A stretch of DNA of 64,000 nucleotides from an uncultured Rothia sp. (GTDB lineage: Bacteria > Actinomycetota > Actinomycetes > Actinomycetales > Micrococcaceae), in the NCBI GenBank assembly GCA_946221065.1, contig CAMIIO010000008.1:1-64000 (forward strand). Reading direction: 5' to 3'. Positions 52,320-60,641 of the stretch are shown in pieces. The notes under the pieces were generated by a model. It was not told the origin of the DNA and did no database searches. It worked only from the letters and a program-made list of their open reading frames with translations. Position 1 is the first letter of the stretch, and every line of letters starts with the position of its first letter. Made by a program: the position numbers and the translations under genes.

Positions 52320-54197
52320 CTATCCCCGCAGCGTTACCGCCGCGTATTGTCCGCCGAACCCAAAGGACAGGCTGAGCCCGACACGTTCCTCTTCCGTACC
52401 GGCACGCTGGGGTAGCCCGCGGGTTTCCGTGCTGAGGTTTAGCCCGCACTTGACGTCGGGCGCGGAACAGGTGGGAACGCCGGGAACCGTTTCTCTTCGT
52501 AGAGACTCGGCAAGAACTGCCACTTCAAAGAGGCTCGACGCCGCCGAAGCGTGCCCCGTCGCCCCCTTGACCACTTCAACGGGGATAGCCCGCAAGGGCT
52601 CACCAAAGACTTCCGCCAAGGCCTCAGATTCCACGGCGTCGTTGAGTGTGGTGCCGGTGCCGTGCGCGTTAATCACGCTCATCCGGTCCTGCCCTAAGTT
52701 GCGCATACTGCACTGAATCGCCTGAACTACCGGCGTCGTCGCCAAAGCGGTTGGGTGCCCGGAATCAAGCGCCAGCCCGGAGCCTTCAACCCGAATCCCG
52801 GTGCTATCATCTGCGGCGCGCACAAGAATCGCCGTCGCCATTTCTCCCATCACCATTCCCGCCCGCTGGGTGTCAAAGGGGCGGGAGGCTTCTGCCGGTT
52901 CGCCGCGGTATCGTGAGAGCGCGGTGAGCTGGGCAAATTGCGAGACTATATACGGGTTATTACGTGCCACTACGGCAATAACGAGGGCTTCTTCAACATC
53001 GCCTACCGCTACCATGCGCGTAGCTTCGATGAGTGCGCGAATGCCTCCGGCGCAGGTGGCTTCCACGGCAAGGGGGAGGGTTTCCCTGCCGGTGTGGGCG
53101 GTAAGTAGCGTGCCAATCTGGGTGAGCTCGGGTTCTTGGTGCAGTTCTTGCAGTCCTGGTGCAGAACCCGAAAAAACCGAACGTTTATTCCATGTGTTGA
53201 TCCATTCCTCGGCGTCGGATCCACCAACACCCGGCCACATGGTCGTGGTAACCACGCCTAGCCGTCCTCGTCCGACAGAAGTGGCAAGAGCCTCTTCGGC
53301 AACATTCAGCGCCAGAGCTTCGCTGAGGGAAATCTTCTGTTGAGTCTTTTCTTCCCAACGCTTGGAAACGGCCCGCTTAGTCTCGTCGTCGATAGCTCCC
53401 ACCGCCGGGTTTACGGGGAGTTTTTCTAGCCAAGCTGCCCGGCTAATCCCCACTTTTCCTTCGCATAATGCGCTAAAAGACTCGGAAAAAGTAGCACCGA
53501 GCGGGGTGATAGCGCCGTAACCTGCCAGCTCAACACCCGCCGGATCAACGCTCGCCGATTCATCTTCAGCCACCGCGACGTCGTACCGCGGGTGGGCGTT
53601 CGCCGTGGAGTTGGAGAGTGTGAAGAGCTGAGCCTTTGCCCCCGAGAACCGAGCCGCATGATCTTCGGGAATTTCCGAGAAATCGGGAGTGCTATCATCT
53701 GGCCCCACCACCAGCACTGCCTGCACTTCGCCCAGGCGAATCATCCGATGGGCGGCATATTGTGCGCTGTCCCAACCACTCGTTACTGCGCAACTTGAGC
53801 TAGCGCCACCGAGCGCCCGGGCAATATGCTGCCCCGTGAGCGAAGGTAGCCCGCGCAGGTAGGTGAAGTCGGCAAGTTCGTCGTAGAGCAGTTCGGTAGC
53901 TGCCGATGGCGTGGCTGGGGTGTGCTCGGCAAGAAGCCGCGAAATCTCGACGCGGGTATTATCCGCCGCCGCAAAGGAATGGACAACGAGGAGCGCGCAA
54001 TGCTCGGGGTCCCAGCTAAAACCAGCCGGCGACTGTTCGGCTACCGCGCGCTGAGCGGCAGTAATCATGGCACCGGCGAGCGGGCCTGCCCAGCGTTTAG
54101 CGCGGGACCACTGTCTGCCTTCCGGCAACGGTGAATCTGCCGGGGCTGTAACCTGCGGGTGCGCGGTCACGGATTCAGGTGCAAAGATTTTAGGCAT
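52320..54197 (-). CDS. Beta-ketoacyl synthase with an extra N-terminal KS-like half
   Basis: 625-aa condensing enzyme. Residues ~220-625 form a full KS with the Cys in VEATCAGGIRALIEA, His in NAHGTGTTLND and His in VKGATGHASAASS, ending GFGGQYAAV. Residues ~30-215 resemble the N-terminal half of another KS (ALGGASSSCAVTSGWDSAQY) without its C-terminal half, recalling chain-length-factor-like partners of aryl-polyene systems. It overlaps the upstream SDR gene by 8 nt, with GGGGGAA before the ATG. Last gene of a five-gene operon. It condenses an acyl-ACP with malonyl-ACP; the product is unknown. Confidence 0.82.
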   Translation of the reverse strand: MPKIFAPESVTAHPQVTAPADSPLPEGRQWSRAKRWAGPLAGAMITAAQRAVAEQSPAGFSWDPEHCALLVVHSFAAADNTRVEISRLLAEHTPATPSAATELLYDELADFTYLRGLPSLTGQHIARALGGASSSCAVTSGWDSAQYAAHRMIRLGEVQAVLVVGPDDSTPDFSEIPEDHAARFSGAKAQLFTLSNSTANAHPRYDVAVAEDESASVDPAGVELAGYGAITPLGATFSESFSALCEGKVGISRAAWLEKLPVNPAVGAIDDETKRAVSKRWEEKTQQKISLSEALALNVAEEALATSVGRGRLGVVTTTMWPGVGGSDAEEWINTWNKRSVFSGSAPGLQELHQEPELTQIGTLLTAHTGRETLPLAVEATCAGGIRALIEATRMVAVGDVEEALVIAVVARNNPYIVSQFAQLTALSRYRGEPAEASRPFDTQRAGMVMGEMATAILVRAADDSTGIRVEGSGLALDSGHPTALATTPVVQAIQCSMRNLGQDRMSVINAHGTGTTLNDAVESEALAEVFGEPLRAIPVEVVKGATGHASAASSLFEVAVLAESLRRETVPGVPTCSAPDVKCGLNLSTETRGLPQRAGTEEERVGLSLSFGFGGQYAAVTLRG

Positions 54198-54966
54198 GAC
54201 GTTCCCCCAACCAACCCCATTGCGAGGCGCCGCCGTCCACGGGGATTACTTGCCCGCTCATCCAGCCCATCTCGTCCAAGCACAGGGCGGCGGCAACATG
54301 TGCCACGTCTTTTGCCGTGGTGGTTCGGTTGCCGGGCCAGGGCGATGCCGAACGTTCCTGAGCGTGGGTATGCGCATACTGCGGGCGTACCTTGAGCACG
54401 TCCGTCATGACTAGTCCCGGCTGGATAGCGTTCACCACCACCCCATAGGGCGCCAGCTCATACGCCAGATAGCGGGTAAGAGTCTCTACTCCCGCCTTGG
54501 CGACGGCGAGCGCAGCCCCGCCCGGTACAATCCGGTGTGGCATGGTGTTAGAGATCGCGATGAGTCGCCCGTGCTTACTGCGTGACAGGGGTTCGGTGGC
54601 GGCTTCGGCAAGGTAGCGTAGCGAATCTAAGGTGGTGGCGCGGGTAAAGTTCCATTGCTTATCGGTGAGTTCGGTGGCGTTTCCGTAAGACGCAGCGGCG
54701 GCACAGTGGATGAGGATGTCCAGCGCGCCTGCGTCAGTGAGTGCCTGCTGTACGAGTTCTTGCGCACCCGCAGCGGTAGAAATATCCGCTTCGGCAAGGG
54801 CGAGCTGTTCCCCGAGCTGTTTCTGGAGCGCGCTCGCGGCGCGGGCATTATCCACGTACCCGGCGGTAACGTGCGCACCCCAGTTCACGAGTTTTTCGCT
54901 GACGGCGGCGCCAATGCCGCGCGTGCCTCCGGTAACGAGCGCCGTGCGCCCGGCTAAAGGTTTCAT
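54190..54966 (-). CDS. FabL-like SDR lacking the catalytic Tyr
   Basis: 258-aa short-chain dehydrogenase. The cofactor site is VTGGTRGIGAAV; KAGVETLTRYLAYELAPYG and VNAIQPGLVMTDVLKVRP resemble enoyl-ACP reductase III (FabL). Ser139 and Lys157 are present, but neither the YxxxK position (Leu153) nor the FabL Y-x6-K position (Gly150) has Tyr, so catalysis, if any, differs. The start ATG overlaps the previous stop (ATGA); the long open frame upstream to 55200 is inside the dehydratase gene and is not coding. Predicted role: last reduction of the cycle, or a non-catalytic partner. Confidence 0.78.
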   Translation of the reverse strand: MKPLAGRTALVTGGTRGIGAAVSEKLVNWGAHVTAGYVDNARAASALQKQLGEQLALAEADISTAAGAQELVQQALTDAGALDILIHCAAAASYGNATELTDKQWNFTRATTLDSLRYLAEAATEPLSRSKHGRLIAISNTMPHRIVPGGAALAVAKAGVETLTRYLAYELAPYGVVVNAIQPGLVMTDVLKVRPQYAHTHAQERSASPWPGNRTTTAKDVAHVAAALCLDEMGWMSGQVIPVDGGASQWGWLGERHA

Positions 54967-55382
54967 CGGTGTACCGCTATTTCTATGGTGGCTTGGGCAA
55001 GGGTTTCGCCACTTGGGCAGGTAATTTTTCGGTGGAGCGTTACGAGTCCTAGGGTGGGTGTGACCGGTTCGAGGGCGCGAATCTCGCTCTCTACCAGGAA
55101 CTTTTCGCCGGTGCGTATCGGTTCCACAAAGTGCCAGCGCATCCGCCGTAGCCCGGCAACATCCCAGGGGCCGTGTGTGCGAATCATTGCGCCGGCGCAC
55201 ACCGAGTGCAACATGCCGGCGGGTATGACGCCGGGGCGAGCGTCGTCGTGGAGGTGAAGCGGGTGTCGCTCGCCGGTGACGGCGACGAAGGTGGCGAGTT
55301 GTTCCTCAGTGATGGTGAGCGTGCCGGAGGTGGGTAGCGGCCCGGTGCGAAGATCATCAAAGCGGAAGGGCTGATGGCTCAC
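54963..55382 (-). CDS. MaoC-like dehydratase with altered active site
   Basis: 139-aa hotdog-fold protein. The hydratase motif normally GDxNPLH is GERHPLHLHDD here, so the catalytic Asp is Glu38 and Asn is His40, while His43 is kept; IPAGMLHSVCAGAM is the following helix. Predicted to dehydrate 3-hydroxyacyl-ACP made by the FabG next to it. It overlaps both neighbours by 4 nt. Confidence 0.78.
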   Translation of the reverse strand: MSHQPFRFDDLRTGPLPTSGTLTITEEQLATFVAVTGERHPLHLHDDARPGVIPAGMLHSVCAGAMIRTHGPWDVAGLRRMRWHFVEPIRTGEKFLVESEIRALEPVTPTLGLVTLHRKITCPSGETLAQATIEIAVHR

Positions 55383-56122
55383 GGTGTTCCTGCCTGTGGC
55401 CGGGTGATGGAAAGCCCACCGTCGGCGCAGAGTACCTGCCCGTTGATATAGCGGGCGGCGTCGCTGGTGAGGAAGGCGATGACTTCGGCAAGGTCTTTGG
55501 GTTCACCCCAGGGCGCGGGGCTCATTGCGTTGAGGTGGTCGGCGGATGCTTCGCTCATGTCCGTGCGAACCCTGCCCGGGCGTACACAGTTCACGCGAAT
55601 ATTCTTGCGCCGTAGCTCCACCGCCCAGGCACGGGTGAGGGCTTCAATCCCGCCCTTGGATGCCGCGTAGGCACCCTGGCCGGAGCCGGGCAGGTGCGCC
55701 GAGTTGGAGGAGATGTTGATAATGCTGCCGGCACCGCGATCTAACATGAGTGGCACGACGGCGCGCGCCATCATAAACGGGCCGGTGAGGTTGGTGGTGA
55801 GCGTGTGCTGCCAGCTAGCTAGCGAGGTGCCCAGAAGAAGCGAGTTCCCGGCGACTCCGGCGTTGTTGACAAGTACGGCAACTTCGGCGTCTTCGTGTTC
55901 AAGGCCAGCAACAAAGCGCTGTACCTGTTGTTCATCTCCCACATCAATCCGGTGCGTGCGAGCCGTGCCACCGGACCGGTGAATTTCCTGGGCAACGTGT
56001 TGCGCAGTCTCTTCCCGTTCCCGGTACAGAATCTCTACCGCGTAGCCCTGCCCGGCAAGAATCTTGGCTGTTGCGGCACCAATCCCGCGAGAACCGCCGG
56101 TAATAATTGCCGTGCGCGTCAT
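55379..56122 (-). CDS. fabG: 3-oxoacyl-ACP reductase, FabG-like
   Basis: 247-aa SDR with all classical parts: ITGGSRGIGAATAK (NADPH site), NNAGVAGN, ISSNSAHLPGSGQGAYAASKGG with Ser, Tyr and Lys, and the C-terminal INGQVLCADGG. It reduces 3-oxoacyl-ACP. The start overlaps the ACP stop by 4 nt. A chromosomal housekeeping FabG probably exists elsewhere; this copy belongs to the cluster. Confidence 0.88.
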   Translation of the reverse strand: MTRTAIITGGSRGIGAATAKILAGQGYAVEILYREREETAQHVAQEIHRSGGTARTHRIDVGDEQQVQRFVAGLEHEDAEVAVLVNNAGVAGNSLLLGTSLASWQHTLTTNLTGPFMMARAVVPLMLDRGAGSIINISSNSAHLPGSGQGAYAASKGGIEALTRAWAVELRRKNIRVNCVRPGRVRTDMSEASADHLNAMSPAPWGEPKDLAEVIAFLTSDAARYINGQVLCADGGLSITRPQAGTP

Positions 56123-56358
56123 AGCTCGTGGAGGTGCTGAACAATGGTGCCGAGCGGTTCAATCTTCCAGCGCCACTCATCCACGTAGAGCTCCATGCCA
56201 AAGCGTTTGCGCAGGAGTCGGGAGAGTTGAATGAGGTCCAGGGAATCAATGCCGAGGTCATTGAAAACGAGTGATTCTTCGGTGATGTTTTCACTGGCGA
56301 GGTCATCACGAATCTCGATGATGAGCTCAACAATTTGTGGGAAGCTAGGTTGTGCCAT
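56119..56358 (-). CDS. Acyl carrier protein
   Basis: 79-aa ACP. LGIDSLDLIQLSRLL holds Ser39, the phosphopantetheine site, and the four-helix pattern and acidic N-terminal part are normal. It is the first gene of a tightly overlapping operon ACP-FabG-MaoC-SDR-KS, 125 bp after the Sfp-type transferase that would activate it. A TetR-type palindrome overlaps its likely promoter. AAGGAAC precedes the ATG. Confidence 0.92.
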   Translation of the reverse strand: MAQPSFPQIVELIIEIRDDLASENITEESLVFNDLGIDSLDLIQLSRLLRKRFGMELYVDEWRWKIEPLGTIVQHLHEL

Positions 56359-56425
56359 GAACGTTCCTTGTGCGTGCGGTGCGCGGCGTCGTTGCTGCGC
56401 GGGTGAATCTCATGGTAGCAATGAA

Positions 56426-56442
56426 TTTGAACAGTGTTCAAA
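56426..56442 (-). promoter_or_regulatory. TetR-like operator at the ACP operon promoter
   Basis: TTTGAACAGTGTTCAAA is a 17-bp palindrome about the central base. On the minus strand it contains TTGAAC, followed after 18 bp by TACCAT, so a repressor here would cover the -35. The GAAC-N3-GTTC spacing differs from the GAAC-N4-GTTC of LexA boxes. No regulator gene lies beside it. Confidence 0.5.
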
Positions 56443-56483
56443 AATATGACCGATTCATTAAAGTACGCACTACCCAAAACTCA

Positions 56484-57155
56484 TCACCACCTGCCAATAT
56501 CTTCCAGCGGAAACTCCGAGAAAGAACCCTTCGCCAGATTTACCCGCACTATACGGGGGCTAGCTACGTTGTGCTCTCCCGCCAAGCTCACTGTCAAGGG
56601 CACACTCTCCGCCCGCCATGTCCTCACCCACATACCGGTATCGGCAAGAACCGTATCTAACGCGCTTAGATCACGCGGAAAAACACCCCAAACCTTCCCT
56701 AAAGCCTCCTTGCGCGTCCACAGGGGCGCGACGTCGTCCACACGCTCCAGAGCACCGGCAAGTTCCTGCTCGGCAGGGGAGGCAATCGCCTCGAACAGCT
56801 CGGTATCCCAGGGAATCCGCCCGTGAATATCCAAACCCACCGCTCCGGCAGAATCCACTACGCACCCGGCCCAACCGTCCCTATGGGAAAGACTAAAATG
56901 CCAGCCGTTCTCCGGAACAAAAAGAGGTTTCCTCGTAGCGGACACGCCAACTTCCGGGAACGGCTCAGTCGAATAGTAAGCCCACCCCAGCATTAGCAAC
57001 CGGAACGCTGCGGCGCTCGCTGCGACGTCGTCCGATCGTCTAAACCTGGCACAGTACTGCCGCCGGTGGTGAGGGAGGGACGCTAGTAACTGAGCGAGTT
57101 CCGACTGAGATAGCCCGTCATAGGGAGCGAGTAAAAGAAGGGGCTGATGTGGCAT
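56484..57155 (-). CDS. Sfp-type 4'-phosphopantetheinyl transferase
   Basis: 223-aa transferase that loads the phosphopantetheine arm of CoA onto carrier proteins. Seen: FSLSHRDGWAGCVVDSAG, VGLDIHGRIP and LWTRKEALGKVWG. Asp109 and Glu150 are kept, but the second acid of the metal site (DxE) is His111. Being next to the ACP operon, it most likely activates that ACP. Own transcription unit start at 57155; copy 7 of the 60-bp element lies upstream, ending gapB. Confidence 0.85.
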   Translation of the reverse strand: MPHQPLLLLAPYDGLSQSELAQLLASLPHHRRQYCARFRRSDDVAASAAAFRLLMLGWAYYSTEPFPEVGVSATRKPLFVPENGWHFSLSHRDGWAGCVVDSAGAVGLDIHGRIPWDTELFEAIASPAEQELAGALERVDDVAPLWTRKEALGKVWGVFPRDLSALDTVLADTGMWVRTWRAESVPLTVSLAGEHNVASPRIVRVNLAKGSFSEFPLEDIGRW

Positions 57156-57184
57156 GTCCTCGCTCTTTGTCTTTCAGGAAAAAA

Positions 57185-57244
57185 GTACACCGTTCGACGC
57201 ATTCATACACTTCTAGAAGTGTACAAACCCACCAAACGGTGTAC
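57185..57244 (-). terminator. Family A 60-bp hairpin element, copy 7
   Basis: Exactly 60 bp, oriented on the minus strand as judged by its G-U pairs and the TTTGTACACTTC half. It lies 49 nt after the gapB stop and is followed in that direction by TTTTTT. Confidence 0.8.
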
Positions 57245-57293
57245 CTATTTTTACAATCCAGCTTTTAGCTCAGCAAACTAGCCCAGAAGCCTC

Positions 57294-58745
57294 TTAGATT
57301 TCCTTGGGCTTGGGGAAGGCAGGAACCTGAGCACCAGCCATCTTCTCCACCACGCGGATTACCTGGCAGGAGTAACCGAACTCGTTGTCGTACCATACAT
57401 ACAGAATTGCGGTGTTGCCGGTAACAATAGTTGCCAAGCCGTCCACGATACCTGCGGTGCGGGTGCCCACAAAGTCGGTAGAAACCACTTCGTGCGAGTC
57501 GGTGTAATCAATCTGGCGGCGTAGTTCCGAACGCAGCGACGTCTCGCGCAACAGCTCGTTAAGGGCTTCCTTAGATTCCGGTGCCTTGTCCAGCTGCAGG
57601 TTCAGAATTGCCATGGAAACATCCGGGGTGGGAACGCGAATAGCGTTACCGGTGAGCTTACCCTCCATCTCCGGCAGGGCCTTAGAAACAGCCTTAGCCG
57701 CACCGGTCTCGGTGAGCACCATGTTCAGCGCTGCGGAGCGACCGCGACGATCACCCTTGTGGAAGTTATCAATCAGGTTCTGGTCATTAGTGAACGAGTG
57801 AACAGTCTCGACGTGTCCGTGCTGCACACCAAATTCCTCGCTCATCACCTTCAGTACGGGGGTAATGGCGTTGGTGGTGCAGGAAGCGGCAGAAATAATC
57901 TGATCCGAATCCTCAATCACGTTGTCATTCACGCCGAATACGACGTTCTTCAAATCGCCCTTACCGGGAGCGGTCAGCAGGACGCGAGCCACGCCGGGGC
58001 ACTGCAGGTGCTGGGAAAGACCTTCGCGGTCACGCCAGCGTCCGGTGTTATCTACCACAATGGCGTTATTAATGCCGTATTCGGTGTAATCCACGGATGC
58101 GGGGTCAGAGGAGTAGATGAACTTAATGGGTGCGCCGTTAGCGATGATGGTGTTGTTTTCTTCATCAACACGAATAGTGCCCTTGAACGCGCCGTGTACG
58201 GAGTCACGGCGGAGCAAGGAAGCGCGCTTGTAAAGATCCTTATCGCCGTTCTTGCGGACGACGACGGCGCGTAGCTTCAGACCGGAACCGGAGGAACGCT
58301 CCAACAGAATACGAGCGAGCAAACGACCAATGCGACCGAAGCCGTAGAGCACTACGTCCTGATCCGCCAGCTCTACCTCGCCCTTCTTGTCCACTACCTC
58401 TGCGAGTTCTTCGCGCAACCATGCGCCGAGGTCTTCTGAACCGGACTGCTTGAACTTATGCCAAAGCTGAGCAATACCGACTGAGCAGGGGCCAAGGTTT
58501 AGCTTAACGAGTTCTTCGAGGAGAGCGCGGGAATTTGCGGGGTCTAGCTCTTCGTTATCAATCTGGCGTGCAAAGCGGTGCAGTTTCAGAATCTGAATAA
58601 CGGAGTGGTTCACGAGCGAGCGGCCGTGAATGCTCACAACAACGCCGTTTTCGCGGTTAAGTTTACCGATAAGAGGAATGAGTGCTTCTGCTTCTGCCTC
58701 ACGTTCGAGCCATAGTGCATGTGCGTTTTCTGGAGAGACTGCCAC
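57294..58745 (-). CDS. gapB: Glyceraldehyde-3-phosphate dehydrogenase, long GapB type
   Basis: 483 aa: a helical N-terminal extension of ~125 residues, then the GAPDH fold with YGFGRIGRLLARIL (NAD(P) site), ISAASCTTNAITPVL with the catalytic Cys, HSFTNDQNLIDNFHKGDRRGRSA, and the terminal YVWYDNEFGYSCQV. Such long forms (GapB/GapX in corynebacteria) tend to be NADP-linked and gluconeogenic; the cofactor here is not certain. I use the GTG at 58745, preceded by GAAGAAGGA; an ATG at 58862 would add 39 unconserved residues. Confidence 0.9.
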   Translation of the reverse strand: MAVSPENAHALWLEREAEAEALIPLIGKLNRENGVVVSIHGRSLVNHSVIQILKLHRFARQIDNEELDPANSRALLEELVKLNLGPCSVGIAQLWHKFKQSGSEDLGAWLREELAEVVDKKGEVELADQDVVLYGFGRIGRLLARILLERSSGSGLKLRAVVVRKNGDKDLYKRASLLRRDSVHGAFKGTIRVDEENNTIIANGAPIKFIYSSDPASVDYTEYGINNAIVVDNTGRWRDREGLSQHLQCPGVARVLLTAPGKGDLKNVVFGVNDNVIEDSDQIISAASCTTNAITPVLKVMSEEFGVQHGHVETVHSFTNDQNLIDNFHKGDRRGRSAALNMVLTETGAAKAVSKALPEMEGKLTGNAIRVPTPDVSMAILNLQLDKAPESKEALNELLRETSLRSELRRQIDYTDSHEVVSTDFVGTRTAGIVDGLATIVTGNTAILYVWYDNEFGYSCQVIRVVEKMAGAQVPAFPKPKEI

Positions 58746-58974
58746 GGAAATAATCCTTCTTCCTCGATCGAACGCCGTTGTATCGATCGGTTTGGTGATG
58801 TGAAAAGGGCATCCGAATCGGTGGAGGTTCGCGAGCGCGAAGGCGCGGGTTCGAGTCGCCATTGATCCGAATTTCAGAATCTAGCATAACGTTTTTTGGG
58901 CGAGTGTGGCGCTGTGTTACTTGGCGTGCCTTGGGGGATGAGAAGAGTATGTGGGTTATTGTGCCATGCCCCAC

Positions 58975-58980
58975 TAGAAT
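58975..58980 (+). promoter_or_regulatory. Putative -10 box of the PfkB kinase gene
   Basis: TAGAAT ends 7 nt before the ATG at 58988, so transcription would begin at the start codon. An AGGAGG lies only 1 nt before the ATG, too close for normal use, which also favours a leaderless message. Confidence 0.4.
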
Positions 58981-58987
58981 AGGAGGC

Positions 58988-59929
58988 ATGCTAACAGTTA
59001 TTGGTGAAGCCCTTGTTGATGTTGTTAATCGTTCATCTGAGCCTGCTCATGCACATCCGGGTGGCTCGCCAATGAACGTGGCGGTGGGTGTGGCACGGCT
59101 AGGGCATGAGGCGGAGTTCGTGGGACGTTACGGTGCCGATAACTACGGTTCAATGATTGAGGAGCACCTGCAGGACTCCGGTGTGCAGTTGCCGGTTGGC
59201 GCGGATCAGAAGAAAACCTCCGTGGCACAAGCACATATTGGTGAATCGGGTGCTGCCGAGTATGAGTTTGAGATTGACTGGTCCTTAGATAACGCCAAGC
59301 AAACCTTGGCGCGAGCGGCAAAAGAATCGGCGGCGATTCATGTGGGTTCGATTGGCGCGATGCTAGAGCCCGGTGCTTCTGTCGTTGTAGAGACTGTGCG
59401 TGCGGCGTCTGGTTCGGCACTTATTTCTTATGACCCTAACTGCCGACCCAGCATTATCCCGGACGCTTCGCAAGCGCGTACTTGGGCGGAGCGGATTGTG
59501 CCGGAAGCAGGTGTGGTGAAGGCCTCCGACGAGGACTTACTCTGGCTCTACCCGCACCGAACGGTAGAAGAAACGGCTAAGGCATGGCTTAGCATGGGAG
59601 CCTCATTAGTTATTGTGACCCGTGGCGAGCTGGGCATGTGGGCGCTTAACGCCGCCACCGCGCCGTCGGGTGTAGAAATTCCCGCGGTGACGGTACAGGT
59701 TGCCGATACCGTGGGTGCCGGTGACTCGCTCATGGCTGCACTGCTAGCGTTCTTATTAGACAGGGGGATTGAGGGTGCCAGCGCCGCAGTCCAGCTTGCC
59801 CGCCTGACGGCGTCGGAGCTAGAAGAAATGCTGCATTTTGCCGCTAGCGCCGCGGCGATTACGGTATCGCGTGCGGGAGCTAACCCGCCAACTCGTGCGG
59901 AATTAGAAGAATTTTTGGGTAAGGTTTAG
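58988..59929 (+). CDS. PfkB-family sugar kinase (fructokinase-like)
   Basis: 313-aa ribokinase-fold kinase. GEALVDVV and GGSPMNVAVGVARLG mark the substrate side, and VADTVGAGDSLMAALLAF has the catalytic Asp and anion hole. The pattern fits fructokinases, but other sugars are possible. Start set at the ATG at 58988, where the fold begins. It is divergent from gapB and ends with copy 8 of the 60-bp element. Confidence 0.88.
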   Translation: MLTVIGEALVDVVNRSSEPAHAHPGGSPMNVAVGVARLGHEAEFVGRYGADNYGSMIEEHLQDSGVQLPVGADQKKTSVAQAHIGESGAAEYEFEIDWSLDNAKQTLARAAKESAAIHVGSIGAMLEPGASVVVETVRAASGSALISYDPNCRPSIIPDASQARTWAERIVPEAGVVKASDEDLLWLYPHRTVEETAKAWLSMGASLVIVTRGELGMWALNAATAPSGVEIPAVTVQVADTVGAGDSLMAALLAFLLDRGIEGASAAVQLARLTASELEEMLHFAASAAAITVSRAGANPPTRAELEEFLGKV

Positions 59930-59945
59930 GCGCTGTCGGGAATCG

Positions 59946-60005
59946 GTACACCGTTTGAAAGGTGTGTACACCCGTGGAAGTGTATAAATCGTTTGCACGG
60001 TGTAC
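59946..60005 (+). terminator. Family A 60-bp hairpin element, copy 8
   Basis: Exactly 60 bp, 16 nt after the kinase stop on its strand, followed by CTTTTCTC. The most diverged copy: outer GTACACCGT/ACGGTGTAC and inner GTACACCC..GAAGTGTATAAA remain, while the segment between them has changed on both sides. Confidence 0.75.
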
Positions 60006-60113
60006 CTTTTCTCAAGCCCCTGGCTTCCCCGAGTCCAACCGATAAACTAGCAGTACCCTGCTTTTCTCGCAGGGAACAGAAAATAGACTGAACACTGACT
60101 CCAAGGAGTACAC

Positions 60114-60638
60114 ATGCTAGACCGTCAGCCTTACCTTGACCTACACGAACTTCCTCAATTTGAACTCACCTCCGAGGACGTAGAGGACGGCGCGCTGGCT
60201 TCGGACTGGATGCTCTCTAAGGCGTTCGGTATCGAACGTGGCGAGGACACTAACCCGCAGCTTTCCTGGGCGGGATTTCCCGAAGAAACCAAGTCCTTCG
60301 TCGTCACCTGCTACGACCCCGACGCGCCCACACCCTCCGGCTTCTGGCACTATTGCGTCTCCAATATCCCCGCCACTGTCACATCCATTGCTCGCGGTGA
60401 CGCCGATAACCCCGGCGAGGGAGCGCTCGTTCACCAAAATGACGGCGGTTCACATGGCTTTCTCGGCTTTGCACCTCCCGCAGGCCACGGAACTCACCGC
60501 TACATCTTCTGCGTCACCGCCGTAGACGTAGAAAAGCTAGACATTGATGAAAACGCAACTCCCGCCGTCGTCAATTTCCAGCTCTTTGAACACGGCATTG
60601 GTCGCGCGTTCCTTACCGTGTTGCACGAAGAAAAATAG
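60114..60638 (+). CDS. YbhB/YbcL-family PEBP-like protein
   Basis: 174 aa, phosphatidylethanolamine-binding-protein fold. CYDPDAPTPSGFWHYCVSNIP and GSHGFLGFAPPAGHGTHRY are the two ligand-site motifs; no signal peptide. The bacterial family has no agreed function. CAAGGAG precedes the ATG. The next gene begins 3 bp after its stop, so they are co-transcribed. Confidence 0.92.
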   Translation: MLDRQPYLDLHELPQFELTSEDVEDGALASDWMLSKAFGIERGEDTNPQLSWAGFPEETKSFVVTCYDPDAPTPSGFWHYCVSNIPATVTSIARGDADNPGEGALVHQNDGGSHGFLGFAPPAGHGTHRYIFCVTAVDVEKLDIDENATPAVVNFQLFEHGIGRAFLTVLHEEK

Positions 60639-60641
60639 TCC

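Noticed and set aside
56426..56442. LexA (SOS) box before the ACP operon
   Set aside because: The half-sites GAAC and GTTC are 3 bp apart, not 4, and the gene set is not SOS-like.
8278..60005. Family A elements as DNA uptake sequences
   Set aside because: Uptake sequences also occur singly inside genes; the GTACACCGTT half-motif was seen only in these paired elements at gene ends.
8278..60005. Family A elements as MITEs of a transposon
   Set aside because: No consistent target-site duplication or transposase is seen, and the perfect strand agreement with upstream genes argues for an RNA role; not fully excluded.
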